A stretch of 64,000 nt of DNA from Ipomoea triloba (GCF_003576645.1 NC_044924.1:397270-461269), one strand, 5' to 3'; numbered from the stretch's first letter, positions 1 to 12,708 are shown. Notes: a model not told the origin generated them from the letters alone. Translations and numbers: made by a program.

Positions 1-2516
1 CAAACTGTCATTTGCCCACATTCCACCTAGTTTACCTTTCCACCAAATTAAAGCACAACAAAGAATTTGGCCTTATCGCATGAATTAATGCATATATTGC
101 CTATCTACACCGTATTTCACTTTCCGTGATATTGAAATTATTCTTAAGACGTACAATTAGTAAACGGGTTATTAATGCAACTGTTATTCCAAACGTTACG
201 TTGAAAAATGAGTGAAGAAGAGAGTGTGGTGTTTGTGCATATATAATAAATAATATGAGAGTAAAAACAAAAATATATATAGGTAGGTAGGAGAAGGAGG
301 ACAAAATTACTGTGGGGGAGCAGGAGCAAAATGAAAATGTGGGACAGGGGTATAGTTGGGAAAGAGTGTCACATGGGGAAGAAAGAGAGGAAAAGAGGTT
401 GGTGGGTAATGGGTTTTTAGGACTGCCCCACAATTCTCCTGCTCTATACCTAAGCACATGACCTCCACAACCCGCTGATCTGAGTTGTCTCTCACCTTAC
501 TCCTCCCAACTCCCTACCTGTTAGCTTATTGCCTACCTTACCCTCCCATCCCTATTCTAATTATATATAAATATTTGACCAAAAATCTTGTGGTCAAGCA
601 GTATAAACTGATTCTTTCAAGTGGAAGGTCATGTGCTTGAGCCTCGAAAAAGTATATTTGGACAGATACCCTGTAATAGGGTCATTCTCTTATTGCCAAA
701 AGATATATTTATAAATGGACTGATCCCAATCAAATAATTTTTTTTAAAAGGTAGGGTGATTTTAAGAATAAAATTAAATGCAATAAAACTGTGTAATATA
801 ATATTAAAAGCGACAAATGGAGATAAGGATGGATGTATGTGATATGGGTGTGGATAAATGATGAAATAAGAAAAATGGGTAAGGGGTTTAGATAAGGTTG
901 GTTTGTGAATAAAAAGGAGATGAGATAGTGTACGTGCGAGAATAAATATCCAAAACCGTGCCATAATTCAACATCAAAGGGTGCTGCTGCTGCTTTTGGA
1001 CCGTGACACTGCTACAAGGAAAGGGTAAAAGCTACATTTAACATACAATAATATCAAATAAAATAAACACACATGAAATTACACAAGTGGCCTCTCTCTC
1101 TCTTTCTCACATCATCAAACCCAAGTTGATGGGCAGAAATTTAGCTAGATAGGATGGTGATTCATCGGCACAAGTTGTTATCAAAGTTGTTTCCATATAG
1201 CTAGAGAGAAAGAGGAGAGAGGGTTTGTGGTGGTGGGTAACAAAACAAATTGGTAGCAGGAGATCAGATAACAAGTACACCCAAGAACAACAACAATAAA
1301 GTGAACCAACCCTCCCCTAATCCCCAATGATCATTGCATGCATCTTTTACACATACACCTCTTTCTGCTCTCATTTCATCTCATATTACCCTTATTTAGA
1401 AATCATAACACAAAATTCTGAAAGGAGTTATCAAGTGGGTATGTAAAGTATATTTTTTCATACCTAAAGTTTATGAGTTTAATTATTATCAACACTATTT
1501 TGCTTGAGTCCGCTGTATAAGATATTTCTAGTGAAATTTGCCAAGTAATCAAATACAACCATATAACATAATTAAACTTGAATCACAAGGCATAGCTTTG
1601 GGTTGGGGAAAAAGCTAACAAATTAAAAAGGAAGTGGAAGGTAAACCAAAGCCCACATACAACCACAACCATTTTCCTACTATTACTTACTCTCCCTAGC
1701 TTTCTATTATATATCCTATTATATTATTATTATTGTTCCCAACTTCCAAGCCTTCTAGAAACCCTAGCTTGCTTGCTCCAAACACACAAATAATTTCTTT
1801 TAATTTCCTCATTAATTTTAATTTATGTAGCTAGGAATCTTACACTAAGATATAACGTAACAATAGAACTTAACTTCACCTAGAGTACATCCGTTTACAA
1901 GTAGCGACTTTGAACATTCCTTTAAATCAAAAGTAATAATTTTAACTGTTTAAAAGAACAAATAAAATTTTACCCATCCAAAAACATCACTTCACTAACA
2001 ACACTTGAAAATATTAAATTAATAATTACCTTAATTAATTAATCATACAAATGGACCAACTTAGAAACCACTAGCTAGCAATGCAAGCATATAGAGAAAC
2101 ATGGCGAGTGGCGAAGATAATAATTAATGATAATATAATGAGTTGAATAATTGCAAGGGGGTGTGTATGGTAGATAACGTGCTATGGCACATGTTAGTAC
2201 AAACAAGAGCATGATGATAATGTATATAAAATGTTAGCAGAGGTGTGTGTTTTGGTACATGTCGTCCATATGGTTGGGAAGGTTGTCGATGAATGGACGG
2301 ATCGGATGGATGGAGCGTTAGCTAAATTATTAATTAAAAGTTGTTAAGAGTTTAGTGTTTATACGAAACAAAATTATTAAATAAAAGGAAGAAGGGAAAG
2401 GGATCACACTCACGCTCATCACCTTCCTACCTTGTCTTTACTAAACTCTTAACATCTGCCTCAAGGTTACCTCTTCTTCATGTTTCCTATTACCACCACC
2501 CCCCCCCCCCCATTAA
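1..2516. other. AT-rich intergenic region with no gene seen
   Basis: No open reading frame here resembles a known protein, and the short ones are low-complexity. It holds one SINE-like copy near 583-690, CT- and GA-rich runs (about 1090-1110 and 1200-1220), and many AT-rich stretches. It ends in a C13 tract against the assembly gap. It probably includes distal upstream sequence of the MYB gene, but nothing specific can be assigned. Confidence 0.7.
583..690 (+). repeat. tRNA-derived SINE-like copy
   Basis: It starts with CTTGTGGTCAAGCAGT, which resembles a tRNA box A region. It continues with GGTCATGTGCTTGAG, a degenerate box B, then a body with GGACAGATACCCTGTAAT. The same order of words appears at 5214-5345 (GACCTTGTGGTCCAGTGG, then AACAGATACTGCATTGTAAT). 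The ends are approximate and no target duplication was established. Confidence 0.5.
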
Positions 2517-3201
2517 NNNNNNNNNNNNNNNNNNNNNNNNNNNNNNNNNNNNNNNNNNNNNNNNNNNNNNNNNNNNNNNNNNNNNNNNNNNNNNNNNNNN
2601 NNNNNNNNNNNNNNNNNNNNNNNNNNNNNNNNNNNNNNNNNNNNNNNNNNNNNNNNNNNNNNNNNNNNNNNNNNNNNNNNNNNNNNNNNNNNNNNNNNNN
2701 NNNNNNNNNNNNNNNNNNNNNNNNNNNNNNNNNNNNNNNNNNNNNNNNNNNNNNNNNNNNNNNNNNNNNNNNNNNNNNNNNNNNNNNNNNNNNNNNNNNN
2801 NNNNNNNNNNNNNNNNNNNNNNNNNNNNNNNNNNNNNNNNNNNNNNNNNNNNNNNNNNNNNNNNNNNNNNNNNNNNNNNNNNNNNNNNNNNNNNNNNNNN
2901 NNNNNNNNNNNNNNNNNNNNNNNNNNNNNNNNNNNNNNNNNNNNNNNNNNNNNNNNNNNNNNNNNNNNNNNNNNNNNNNNNNNNNNNNNNNNNNNNNNNN
3001 NNNNNNNNNNNNNNNNNNNNNNNNNNNNNNNNNNNNNNNNNNNNNNNNNNNNNNNNNNNNNNNNNNNNNNNNNNNNNNNNNNNNNNNNNNNNNNNNNNNN
3101 NNNNNNNNNNNNNNNNNNNNNNNNNNNNNNNNNNNNNNNNNNNNNNNNNNNNNNNNNNNNNNNNNNNNNNNNNNNNNNNNNNNNNNNNNNNNNNNNNNNN
3201 N
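2517..3201. other. Assembly gap (685 N)
   Basis: A run of 685 undetermined bases. The left edge reads C13 then ATTAA (2499-2516) and the right edge reads C11 then ATTAAATT (3202-3220). The two contig ends therefore carry the same sequence, which suggests they overlap rather than being separated by 685 bp. Confidence 0.98.
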
Positions 3202-3464
3202 CCCCCCCCCCCATTAAATTATAATCTTAATTAAGAATATCAAAATAACGTAAAATGATAAAACCCATTTTTACTGGATTTAATAATTTTAAAAATTCCT
3301 TACCATTGAGTCTGTCATCTGAACACAAGGTGCTTGGTGTATTAATAGTGTACTTACAGGCCTATTATTTGGAAATGTTGGGTTCATTTAAAAACTATGA
3401 TAGATGTAGTGACTTGGATGTATATATGAAAGCAGATAAATTAGATGATGGGTATGATTCGATC

Positions 3465-3485
3465 TATATATATATATATATATAT
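3465..3485. repeat. (TA)n microsatellite
   Basis: About ten TA units upstream of the MYB gene. Likely length-polymorphic. Confidence 0.9.
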
Positions 3486-3673
3486 TTGTGTGTATAATTA
3501 ATAATATTATTATAAAAAGCAAATAAAGAATCCACCAGCCACTCACTCAAACCTGTCTCACCAACTCGCATCTAGAAGCAATTAGGATGACTGCCCCACC
3601 CCCAACTCCTCCATCTACCCCAATCCCACCCCATCTCTCTGTATCTGTATGTATGTGTACAGAGTCAAAAGCT

Positions 3674-3680
3674 TATAAAA
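3674..3680 (+). promoter_or_regulatory. Putative TATA box of the MYB gene
   Basis: TATAAAA lies about 245 bp upstream of the MYB start codon at 3920, in a C-rich, CT-rich leader context typical of plant promoters. A 5' UTR of roughly 200 bases would follow. The call rests on motif and position only. Confidence 0.5.
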
Positions 3681-3919
3681 CCCCACTTCAAGTCTTGAAA
3701 AGTAGTCCAGCCTTGATGTATGTTCTCATTTAATTTACACCAAGATCGCAACTTCTATTTCCACCCTACCCCCAATACTTCTACTCCATCTACTACTAAC
3801 ATACAGTACTCAACCCTCGAAACAAACACAGAAATAGAAAGAAAATAAAGAAACCTCAGCTCAAACGAAGATTGAAGAAAACAAGTAGCTATCCTAGTAC
3901 GTGTCTGCAGTGGTCGATT

Positions 3920-4836
3920 ATGGGAAGGTCTCCTTGCTGTGAGAAAGCTCACACCAACAAGGGCGCTTGGACTAAAGAAGAAGACGAACGCCTTATAGCT
4001 TACATCAGAGCCCACGGCGAAGGTTGCTGGCGCTCCCTCCCCAAAGCCGCCGGACTCCTCCGCTGCGGCAAGAGCTGCCGTCTCCGGTGGATCAACTACT
4101 TGCGCCCTGACCTCAAGCGCGGAAACTTCACCGAGGAAGAAGATGAGCTTATTATCAAACTTCACAGCCTCCTAGGCAACAAGTGAGTAAAATAGCAGTA
4201 CTAATTAAATTTCTTGTCTTGAATTATGTATGTATGTTTTTGTTTTAATTTGTTTTAATATATATATATAGGTGGTCTCTTATAGCCGGAAGATTACCGG
4301 GAAGAACAGATAATGAGATAAAGAATTACTGGAATACCCACATAAGAAGGAAACTGCTGAGCCGGGGAATTGATCCGACAACTCACCGCCCCGTCGACGA
4401 TCCCAAGGAAAAAGTGACAACCATTTCTTTTGGTCCCGCGAAAGAAGACGACGTTAACGTTGTCGACGAGAAGAAGATGATGATGATCCGTCAAGATTCT
4501 CTTCCAACGACAACGACAACGACAGTAAAACAAGAATCCACAAGCCCGGTACGTGATGATGATGAACGCTGCCCGGACTTAAACCTGGAGCTCAAAATCA
4601 GCCCCCCTTACCATCCAAACCAACAACAACCGCCATTAGCGTTGACTCCGGGGAGCCTAGTCAACGTTAACAACACCGCCGTATGTTTTGCATGCAGTTT
4701 GGGAATACAGAACAGTAAAGACTGTAGCTGCAGCACCAACGCAAACGCCATAACCAGCATCGCAGGCTACGATTTTCTAGGGTTAAGAAAGAACACCCTT
4801 TTGGATTACAGAAACTTGGAGACGATGATGAACTGA
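3920..4836 (+). CDS. R2R3-MYB transcriptional repressor, subgroup 4 (MYB4/MYB32-like)
   Basis: Two exons, 3920-4182 and 4272-4836, give 275 aa. The start is the first ATG and begins with the family-typical [17 protein letters not shown]. The R2 and R3 repeats occupy about residues 10-115 with the regular Trp spacing. The single intron falls between GNK and WSLIAGR, a conserved R3 position. The C-terminal half carries the subgroup-4 signatures: the EAR repression motif [10 protein letters not shown], a Cys cluster [16 protein letters not shown] (C-x2-C-x9-C-x-C, zinc-finger-like), and a late GYDFLGLR motif. Family knowledge: these nuclear proteins repress phenylpropanoid and lignin genes such as C4H and bind AC elements. 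The acidic, Thr-rich linker is variable. Assignment to subgroup 4 is firm; MYB4 versus MYB32 or MYB7 is not resolved. Confidence 0.95.
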
Positions 4837-5213
4837 TCCATAATATACTACATACCTTTTTTCTTTTCTTTTTTCTTTTAATTTTGAGGTCCTTTCTGAT
4901 TTTATTATATTGTCAATTAAGATATAAGATACAAGAAATGGCAAGAGAGAAGTGAGAAAGATCAGAGAGCTGTACGTATTAATCTACAATCTTTCCGATG
5001 ATTCTCGATCTCCATCTGTAAAATGACCAGACTTTTAATGAATAGCAGTAATTTTTAATTTAATTACAACATTATCATCGTACCTAAACAACCAACATCC
5101 ATCATTTTTGTTGCATTATTCTTCAAGTTTCATATATCACCCATCTACAGCGAATTAATACAAACCATTTTCATATATCACTTCAAATTACATTTATATA
5201 TAATTAAATATTA

Positions 5214-5345
5214 GCCAAGGACCTTGTGGTCCAGTGGCATCAAACCATTTCTTTTATTGCCTCAGTGGGGACAATACTGACTCTTGTGTTTCGTTAGATT
5301 GAGAAAGTAGTTATGAACAGATACTGCATTGTAATAGAATTAGTA
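5214..5345 (+). repeat. tRNA-derived SINE-like copy
   Basis: It opens with AGGACCTTGTGGTCCAGTGG (box A-like) and carries TTATGAACAGATACTGCATT at 5311-5330. That 20-mer is found again, exactly and in reverse complement, at 6231-6250. The two share the same head and body order, so they are members of one family. Ends are approximate. Confidence 0.55.
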
Positions 5346-6227
5346 GTATTAAAAAAAAATTAAAATTTCCAATTTTCGTCCTTATCTAATTAGGCAACCA
5401 TGCTGATGAGTATGTGTTGATAACTAGTATGCTGTGTGATGTAAGGAATTTTTTCAAGGTCTTCAACTTTTCCAGCCTCTTTTTTTTTTTTCTAATTAAT
5501 AATTTCCGGTGGTTACTTTTCTGTAAATTATTAATTTTCTAAAATTTAGATTCTTTTCTGCAAATGGGGGATAATTGGGGTGGGTGCATGTGGGGGGTGG
5601 GGGGGGGGTTGAGGGGAGGCAATGGATAAGCAGCGAGAGGATGAGAAGAAAAGAAGAGAAAGAGAGGTGGGTAACCTATTTAAGTATCTCTTCCCATTAC
5701 ATTAAAAGCACCCTTAATTAATTAAAATATATAAAATTTCACAATAATAGGACATGATGTGATATATTTTTATTAAAATAAAATGTTTCGAATTTAATTA
5801 ATAATTTAAATATTATTACTATATATGGTGCAATGACAACATTTTAAAAAATATATAAAATATAAAATGCGTGAAGAAACTAGCATGTGTACGTCTGTAG
5901 TGGTACCATTCCATCTTCTACCATACCTAACCATTATTATCTCATCTTTAATTTAGCCGTGACCTAACCAACCCGTCTCCATAACCACTTGACATTATTA
6001 TTATTTGAGTTGTTGGATAAAACTAATTTTTGTGTATACTCATAATTACTGTTGGGGAATTATCATAGTCTCATATCTAACTCAATAAATAATCGACCTA
6101 GAAATTTAGTCATGCTATCAACAGGATGATAATATAGCTAAGACAAAACGATACATATAACCAACATGATATATCGACGAATCATTATTACATGGACCAT
6201 TGATTTTTTTAGTACTACTGACTTTGT

Positions 6228-6352
6228 TATAATGCAGTATCTGTTCATAAGAGTCAATATTGCCTCTACTGATACTCGGACCTACAACCTCTCATATGGT
6301 AGTGGAGTGCAACCGGGTGTCACTAGATCACAAAGTCTTAGCGTCTGGCTAT
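6228..6352 (-). repeat. tRNA-derived SINE-like copy (reverse)
   Basis: Read on the minus strand it has GACTTTGTGATCTAGTGACA (box A-like), then GAGAGGTTGTAGGTCCGAG (box B-like), GCAATATTGACTC, and the exact 20-mer shared with 5311-5330. The copy at 22930-23035 has the same head. Confidence 0.55.
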
Positions 6353-9048
6353 CTTTATAATCAAACAAAGGAATTTAGCTTGAATATATTCCACTTTTAA
6401 GTTTTGAGAGCTTCAAGCTAATCAAAAGTCGTCTTCTTCTACATTGCCATTTTTTCCATCGATTTTACTCCATAATAAGCTCAGATTAGACCTATATTAT
6501 TTCACATCAAATCAAAACCGACAATTACTAATTTACTATATCTTCAATTTTTAATTCCATTGATAACTAATAACAAGCTGCACGCTGGAAATGAAATGAA
6601 ATTAAATTGAATTAAATATAATTATTTTACATAACCATAAAACTTGGGAAAGCGTATTGGTATATATGATATATGGCCGCCTTCACATTGGAATTGGATC
6701 GCTGTCAAAATAATAAGAATTCATTTTGTTTATTAATCAGCACGACATGATTAATTAAGTTGCAAAAATTGTCAATCTCTTAATTAATGCAGGTATCATC
6801 TATCTATCTTTTTCATAATTTTCAATTTAAATCAATACTAAGTATGTGTCTGTGAGAGTCAACGCACTTTTTTGCTGCTCGAAACTAAAATAAGTTGACA
6901 CACCAAATTAATTATTAGTTTATTACTATATATACATTATTCTAGTAGCAATGCTAAATTTTTATTCTAACGTGACAGTATTTGATTGATTTCGATCCTT
7001 TATTTTTATATGTAATTAATAAATAGATTCAACTTTTCTTTGAAACGTTGGGCGAGATCAGATTGATCAATACAATTCACAGTAACTAATAAAATAAATA
7101 ATAATAATTTTATTACCACGTAAATATTAGATGTGAATAGAAATAAATAGAGAAAACAACACTATTATATTCTAATTATGACCCCCAAAAAATCTATTTT
7201 TCTGGAAAGCAGTATTTCCTTGCAAAGGTGCACCTAGAAAGGCTAGAATTATTTTGGACGATGTATCTATAAATAAGAATATAATAATTTAAAAATAAAG
7301 AAAGAATAAACATCGTATCATTCCAGGCAACAAAATTAGTTGAGCAGGAAGTCATGTTTGGATTTTTGTGTGCAGGATTTCAAAGAAATTGATAGCCTTA
7401 GAGATTTCTACGTGAAAGTAAGCTCGGTCAAAGCACGAGTGTGAATAATTGGTTGTGGTCAACATTAAATTTTGTTAATTTTTTTGAATTGGTTCCATAT
7501 AAAGCTAGTAGAAGGTTATTTCCATACAAGTGTGGTGTGAGTTGATAGAGATGTGCATTACACCAAATTTCCATAATCACAGAGAAAGCCAAGCTAGTGC
7601 CCATGACTAATTAAGTCTTGTTTCTCAATTCTACATCCAAACAAACACAACAAACATCATTTTTCATTGCTAGCTATATATGGTCTACCGAATAGCACGA
7701 TGTTATACAAATCGGGTAACAGAAAATAAAATATATTTTTATTTTAAAATATAATATTATAAGAACAAAACTGATATCGATCTTACAAATGATTGATTTT
7801 ATCAAAATAGAATATAATAAAATTCACTCAATATATGATGATAAATATTGAAATAAGTATTGAGGAAGGAAGAATAGGAATCTTGAAGGCAAGAAAAAAA
7901 CAATACGAAATGATGATGATGGACTCACGGCCCTTCACAAATCGAAAGGGAGTCACTTTTCAAACTCCATATATCACTCCCCAACTGTGTTGCTTTTGTC
8001 AATGTGTTAGGTAGAAACCATAGAAGCTTCCACCAGATATTTTTACCCTCCACACAATTATTATATACTTATAGGCTAGGGGTAGATGGGTGGAAAATAA
8101 CAAGGACAAAACAAATGATTAATATATATTGGTTCATCTTACTTCTCAAGATAAACAAATTAAATTAATTAAAATATAAGGAAGGTAGAATTATTCAGAG
8201 TAATTGTAACTATCCTATATGGTTATGTACAAAATAAAATTTATATATTCTTAAAATGTTAAATGAGAACTGTTTTAAAACTTTAGATGATCTAAGATCA
8301 AGTAAAAAAGATTAATAATGTATTCTCGTAAGAGCTGTTTAGAATGTCATTTAGGAGATTGCCCTGTATAACTTGTTTTGTATAGATATTTAGAATGGAG
8401 AAGAGAGCTCGTTTATTAGTACTAAAAATTAATAAGTTAGTTCTTCAATTGGGTTGATCTATATGAATTCAAAGGAGTAATTAACTAATTATTGTTGTTG
8501 TTTGGCTCCATATATAACATAGCCATAACTTCCAAATCTACCAACCTCAGCTTCTTCAATTCCCAGTGCTGTGGTCCCTTCATCATTTTGTCAAAAATAT
8601 AATGCTGCATGCCCTGCCCATTCTTCTGGAAACAAACTATCTCATCTATTGCTTCCACTAAACACTATACTTAACTACTTAATTAATTACCTATAAGAAA
8701 ATAGTATATCTGATTGTAATGTGTTGCGGCAAACCACCGAAAAAATTTCACAAATCTTATTTTAATTTAGCATATCAATAAACAGCCCTCTGATATGATG
8801 CATGCATGAATAATTCATGGAATTTGCAATAAAAGTCAACCTTTTGAAAAAGATTAAATTTCATTTCTTTACTTTGTTGCCTGTTATCTACGCTTCAATA
8901 CAATGATTAAGATATTAATATTGGCTCTGTTTAAATGTTAACAGTCATTTCATTTCTTTAGTTTGTAAATGATCGACTTGTTGATACAATTACAACGTGA
9001 AAGGTTTAATTATGGTAAAAAAAATTCCATGTTAATAATAATAACAAA

Positions 9049-9626
9049 GGAAAAATGTTAAATATAGTCTTAAACTTTATCTAAAAACTTAAACTTTTTA
9101 AAGTTACAATTAAAATTAATATTTAATTTTGGAGCAATAAAGCTCAAAAACATGCATGTTAGTGACATATGATAATTGGTCAATTGAAATCTGACATAAT
9201 TTATGACAGAAAAAAAAAAATCGACCATCAACGATCAGCTCGTCACCGACAACATTTGTGGTTGCCCCATAGTACTGGTCACCTCCAGATTTGGTCCCCA
9301 TGGAGAGAGGCAAACAGATATGGTCACCTCTCACCAGGGGGGACGGGAGGGGGAGGCGACCAGTTCTGGACTTTTGGTCACCTTCTCCGGGGCAATAACA
9401 AATGTAGACAGCCACGAGTTGGTTGTCAACAGTAATTTTTTGGTCGGAAAAGATGTTAGATTCAAAGTGATTTGTTAATTGTTATCGCAAGTCACTAACA
9501 TGTTTTTGTGCTTTATTGTTACAAAATAAAATATTAATGTGTTCAATTGTAACTTTAATAAATTTAGATGTCTAATTAATTTTTTAGGTAAATTTGAGTA
9601 CTTATTTAGTTATTTAACCTTTTTCC
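9049..9626. mobile_element. Non-autonomous DNA transposon with long imperfect terminal inverted repeats
   Basis: The left end begins GGAAAAATGTTAAATA and the right end reads, in reverse complement, GGAAAAAGGTTAAATA. The inverted similarity continues for well over 100 bp on each side. Matching words include AAAGTTACAATT, AACAATAAAGCACAAAAACA against AGCAATAAAGCTCAAAAACA, and CATGTTAGTGAC. The centre (about 9200-9440) is GC-rich, unlike the surroundings, and has no recognisable transposase. Long inverted repeats suggest a Mutator-like or foldback element. A clean target duplication was not identified, though both flanks contain TTAATA-type sequence. Confidence 0.7.
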
Positions 9627-10012
9627 TTAATATTAATAACAACAAAAAAAGAGAGAGAGAGAGGACTTGGGAAAAAGTAACGTCAGTGATGTAAAATGTT
9701 ACCTACTCTTCCGTGTTTAGGGACGGTAGTTGGCAGCCGCCCAAGCCGGTAGGGCTGATATGTTCGGTTGCGGCGGCGGGGCCCGCAAGAGCGGTCCAAA
9801 CCCAAAGGCAGACGGGCCCACCACCGCTCAGCTCTTTCTTTCTCCCCGTCCCATCCCATTTGTGAAGAAAAGCTTCCTTTTATTCACCTCCGGGACCCAA
9901 AGCTTCCGTTCTTGTCATACGTCAAACTGTCATCTCACTCTTCTTTTTTTTTTTTTTTCCTTCTTTTTTAATTTTATGTCCACATTAAATATTTAAATTC
10001 CCTTCTCTTTTA
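9627..10012. other. Unexplained GC-rich island between two transposons
   Basis: After a GA microsatellite (about 9650-9663), the stretch 9720-9900 is markedly GC-rich (GGCGGCGGGGCCCGC and similar), with a poly-T tract at about 9945-9958. It has short reading frames but none resembles a known protein. It may be captured or promoter-like sequence; nothing more can be supported. Confidence 0.5.
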
Positions 10013-10661
10013 GGGTGTGTTTGGAAACCCGGAAAATGATTTCCGAAAATCATTTTCCGGGTTTCTAGTGTTTGGTAAGCAATGTAAAATGGAAGTCAAT
10101 GTGAAATGGCCACATAGTCAATGTAAAATCCACCCATTTTCTTGTAAAATGACTTACCTTTTTTTTTTGGGGTAAGTCATTTTACATTCTTGTTCAGCAC
10201 CTTCCTTCAAGCAACACGTCTCCACCAGAGCCTTCCTTCTCGCCTGATTTCTGCGTCCGAAACCACCGCATCGTTTAAAACTAGTTCGCCGGCGAACTCG
10301 AAACCAGTCCACCGGCGAACTGGAAACCAACCAGTTCGGTTGGTTTCCAGTTCGAACAAACCAGTTCTGGTTTTCGCACAAATGCGGAAACCAGATCTGG
10401 TAATACTGAACAAACCAAACCAAACACACACAAACCAGATCTGCTAATGGAGATTGTTTTTCGAAGTATGCTAATGGAGATTGTCTGGTTGGTATGATAT
10501 AGTTCGGGTTTTCTTCTCATTTTCCAGAAAACAAACCAAACACACAAATACAGTTTTCCATAATATATCCAAACACAGGAAATGAAAATGTTTTCCGGAA
10601 AATGACTCATTTTCCGGAAAACATTTTCTTGAAGTCATTTTACTGCTTTCCAAACGGACCC
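10013..10661. mobile_element. Tourist-like (PIF/Harbinger) MITE with TTA target duplication
   Basis: Terminal inverted repeats are GGGTGTGTTTGGAA on the left and TTCCAAACGGACCC on the right, directly flanked by TTA on both sides (10010-10012 and 10662-10664). A 3-bp TWA target duplication is the hallmark of PIF/Harbinger. Each end also folds on itself around GGAAAATGA and TCATTTTCC. The interior (about 10290-10440) holds repeated AACCAGTTC and GGTTTCCAG words and has no transposase. The 649-bp length is long for a MITE. Confidence 0.75.
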
Positions 10662-12027
10662 TTAGTACTGAATGCTTCTACATATTAAAATTATAATAAT
10701 GATACACATACACACAAATTCTACAAAACTTTTATACTACGTAGTATTATATTGTATTATTAAAAATGTAAATAATATTAAATACATATATTAACTCTTT
10801 ATTAATATTCAGTTATTAAAGACAGTATATATTACATTTTTTGATAAAACACGTCTAATTTAAAGTAAGTAATTAATTCGATAAAACTCACTACCAATGC
10901 AAAATCCATTGAAATACGACTTATAAGTCTTGTGGTGCGTGTACTACAAGGCATGGTAATTTCTTTTACTTTAGACAAGATTACAGTAGAAAGAAATGAC
11001 ATGTGGATATTGAGAATTGCCTTAATTATAATTAACCTTCATTGCATAATCAACTCATTAATGAATTGAATATCATATGTTAAGCCAGGCCAGCATTTAA
11101 ACTTTATTGTGAATTATTTAACTTCACAAATAATTAATAATGTACATATATTTTTGTGTTGGTTATATATATGTGTGTCTCTAAAATTGATGTAAATAAT
11201 CCGTACAAAATAAACAAATACTAAAACATCCTTATCTCCACCTTCTTCCACTAACTCAACCTTCTAGAAACACAGTAGGGGTGCCTTTCACTTGCCAGAA
11301 ATCCAAAACCTTTGGGACACCATTGCACCTACTTATGAATAAATCATTAAAAAAAATTTTGTTGCCTTTCTTGTTTCCATCATCACTTCTATATAATATT
11401 TTGCTATTTGTCTGATCTCTTGGCATATACTAATAATAAGCTAGTGGGTTTGTTCTAGGGTTTAATTATTTCATGATTGTTGATGTGTTTATAGGAGCAC
11501 ATCACATTACAAATGTAGTACGTATAATAGGTTGCCTGTATTATATTTTTCATTCACAATTAAAAAATAATGAATTTCTATCAACTCTTTTGTCCAGATT
11601 GAAATTTTTTTTTTTCCGACCACCATTGAGGTGATATGAATTTTCGGCATGGATAACAACCTTACACATTTGTTAGTGGATGAGCATGGATAGCAAGCTG
11701 TTTCAAAGATACATTTTTGTGTATATCTCATATGTTATTGAAAAATGATAAGTGTTAGAGCGTAGTGGAGTGCAACAGAGCGACATGTATTAATGTATTA
11801 TATTCTAAATTAGTATGATGTATGCAAGGATGAATACTGAAGACTACATGCTCTGCTATCGTGGTTTAATTTGATAGATTCTAAGCATGGAGGCATTCAA
11901 ACTTGGTACGGTGTTGAAAGTTTCTAAGGCCGACTCCATTCTTTCTAAACTTCAAACTACAGTGAAATGTCAAATCTTGGCTAATTGTTGATCTGAACGA
12001 CCATATTTGACTTGGGAGGGTAGGATG

Positions 12028-12029
<2 letters not shown>

Positions 12030-12067
<38 letters not shown>

Positions 12068-12092
12068 NTTTTTTTTTTTTTTTTTTTTTTTT
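12030..12092. repeat. Poly-T tract with one undetermined base
   Basis: About 63 bases of T with an N at 12068. Its true length is unreliable in short-read or draft assembly. Confidence 0.9.
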
Positions 12093-12670
12093 CTTCTCAC
12101 TCCAATGTTGTATTAAACTACATTTTCAAACATTAATTGTTGTCAAACGGCAACATAATGCATGTTTTGGTTGTTTAGGGGACACAAAACGAACAATATC
12201 ATGTTAATATAAGCGAACATTATTATGCATGTCAATATGAGTGATATGTGGCCCTTAACATTTTAAAAAAATAATTTATATCTACTTTTTTTTTTTCGTT
12301 TAAATTTAATTGTTATGTTAAATAGAGATTTTAATGTAATTTATGAACATCAACATATATATATTGATAATATCAAATTAATTAATATAAAAATTAAATT
12401 ATAAATATTTGATAAGTAAGTCAATATAATTGACACGAAAGGAGTATAAATTTTTCCTTAAGTTTATATTCATATTTTATGACTTTATTCGTATTGAAAT
12501 ATCGTTTGGTGGGTGGGTATGATGTATTGAGGTTTAAGGAAGGAAAAAGTCATGTTTTTGGTACTATAATTAACGACATAAGTTTGACTTAATGACGGAT
12601 AAATATGCCTCCTTGCGGCTGGGTGTCTATTTTTTGAATGGAACAAATGCTCCCCCAAGTTGAAATTGAA

Positions 12671-12671
<1 letters not shown>

Positions 12672-12708
<37 letters not shown>
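12672..12708. repeat. Poly-A tract
   Basis: 37 A bases followed by GAGAGAG. It may be the tail of a retroposed copy or simple slippage. Confidence 0.9.

Larger units (their letters stand above)
4837..9048. other. Long AT-rich intergenic region
   Basis: No supported gene in 4.2 kb. It contains two SINE-like copies (5214-5345 and 6228-6352), a G-rich tract near 5575-5620, and many simple AT runs. Short reading frames here are uninformative. Confidence 0.7.

Noticed and set aside
2480..3217. Open frame through the gap
   Set aside because: Consists almost only of undetermined bases.
3755..4165. 136-codon minus-strand open frame
   Set aside because: Antisense to MYB exon 1 and its leader; no recognisable domain.
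9116..9478. Open frames of about 90-100 codons
   Set aside because: They lie inside the long-inverted-repeat element and partly in its terminal repeats; no transposase motif.
10154..10653. Several overlapping open frames on both strands
   Set aside because: They lie wholly inside the Tourist-like MITE and arise from its internal repeats.
12007..12207. Open frame in the poly-T tract
   Set aside because: Poly-Phe from a homopolymer.
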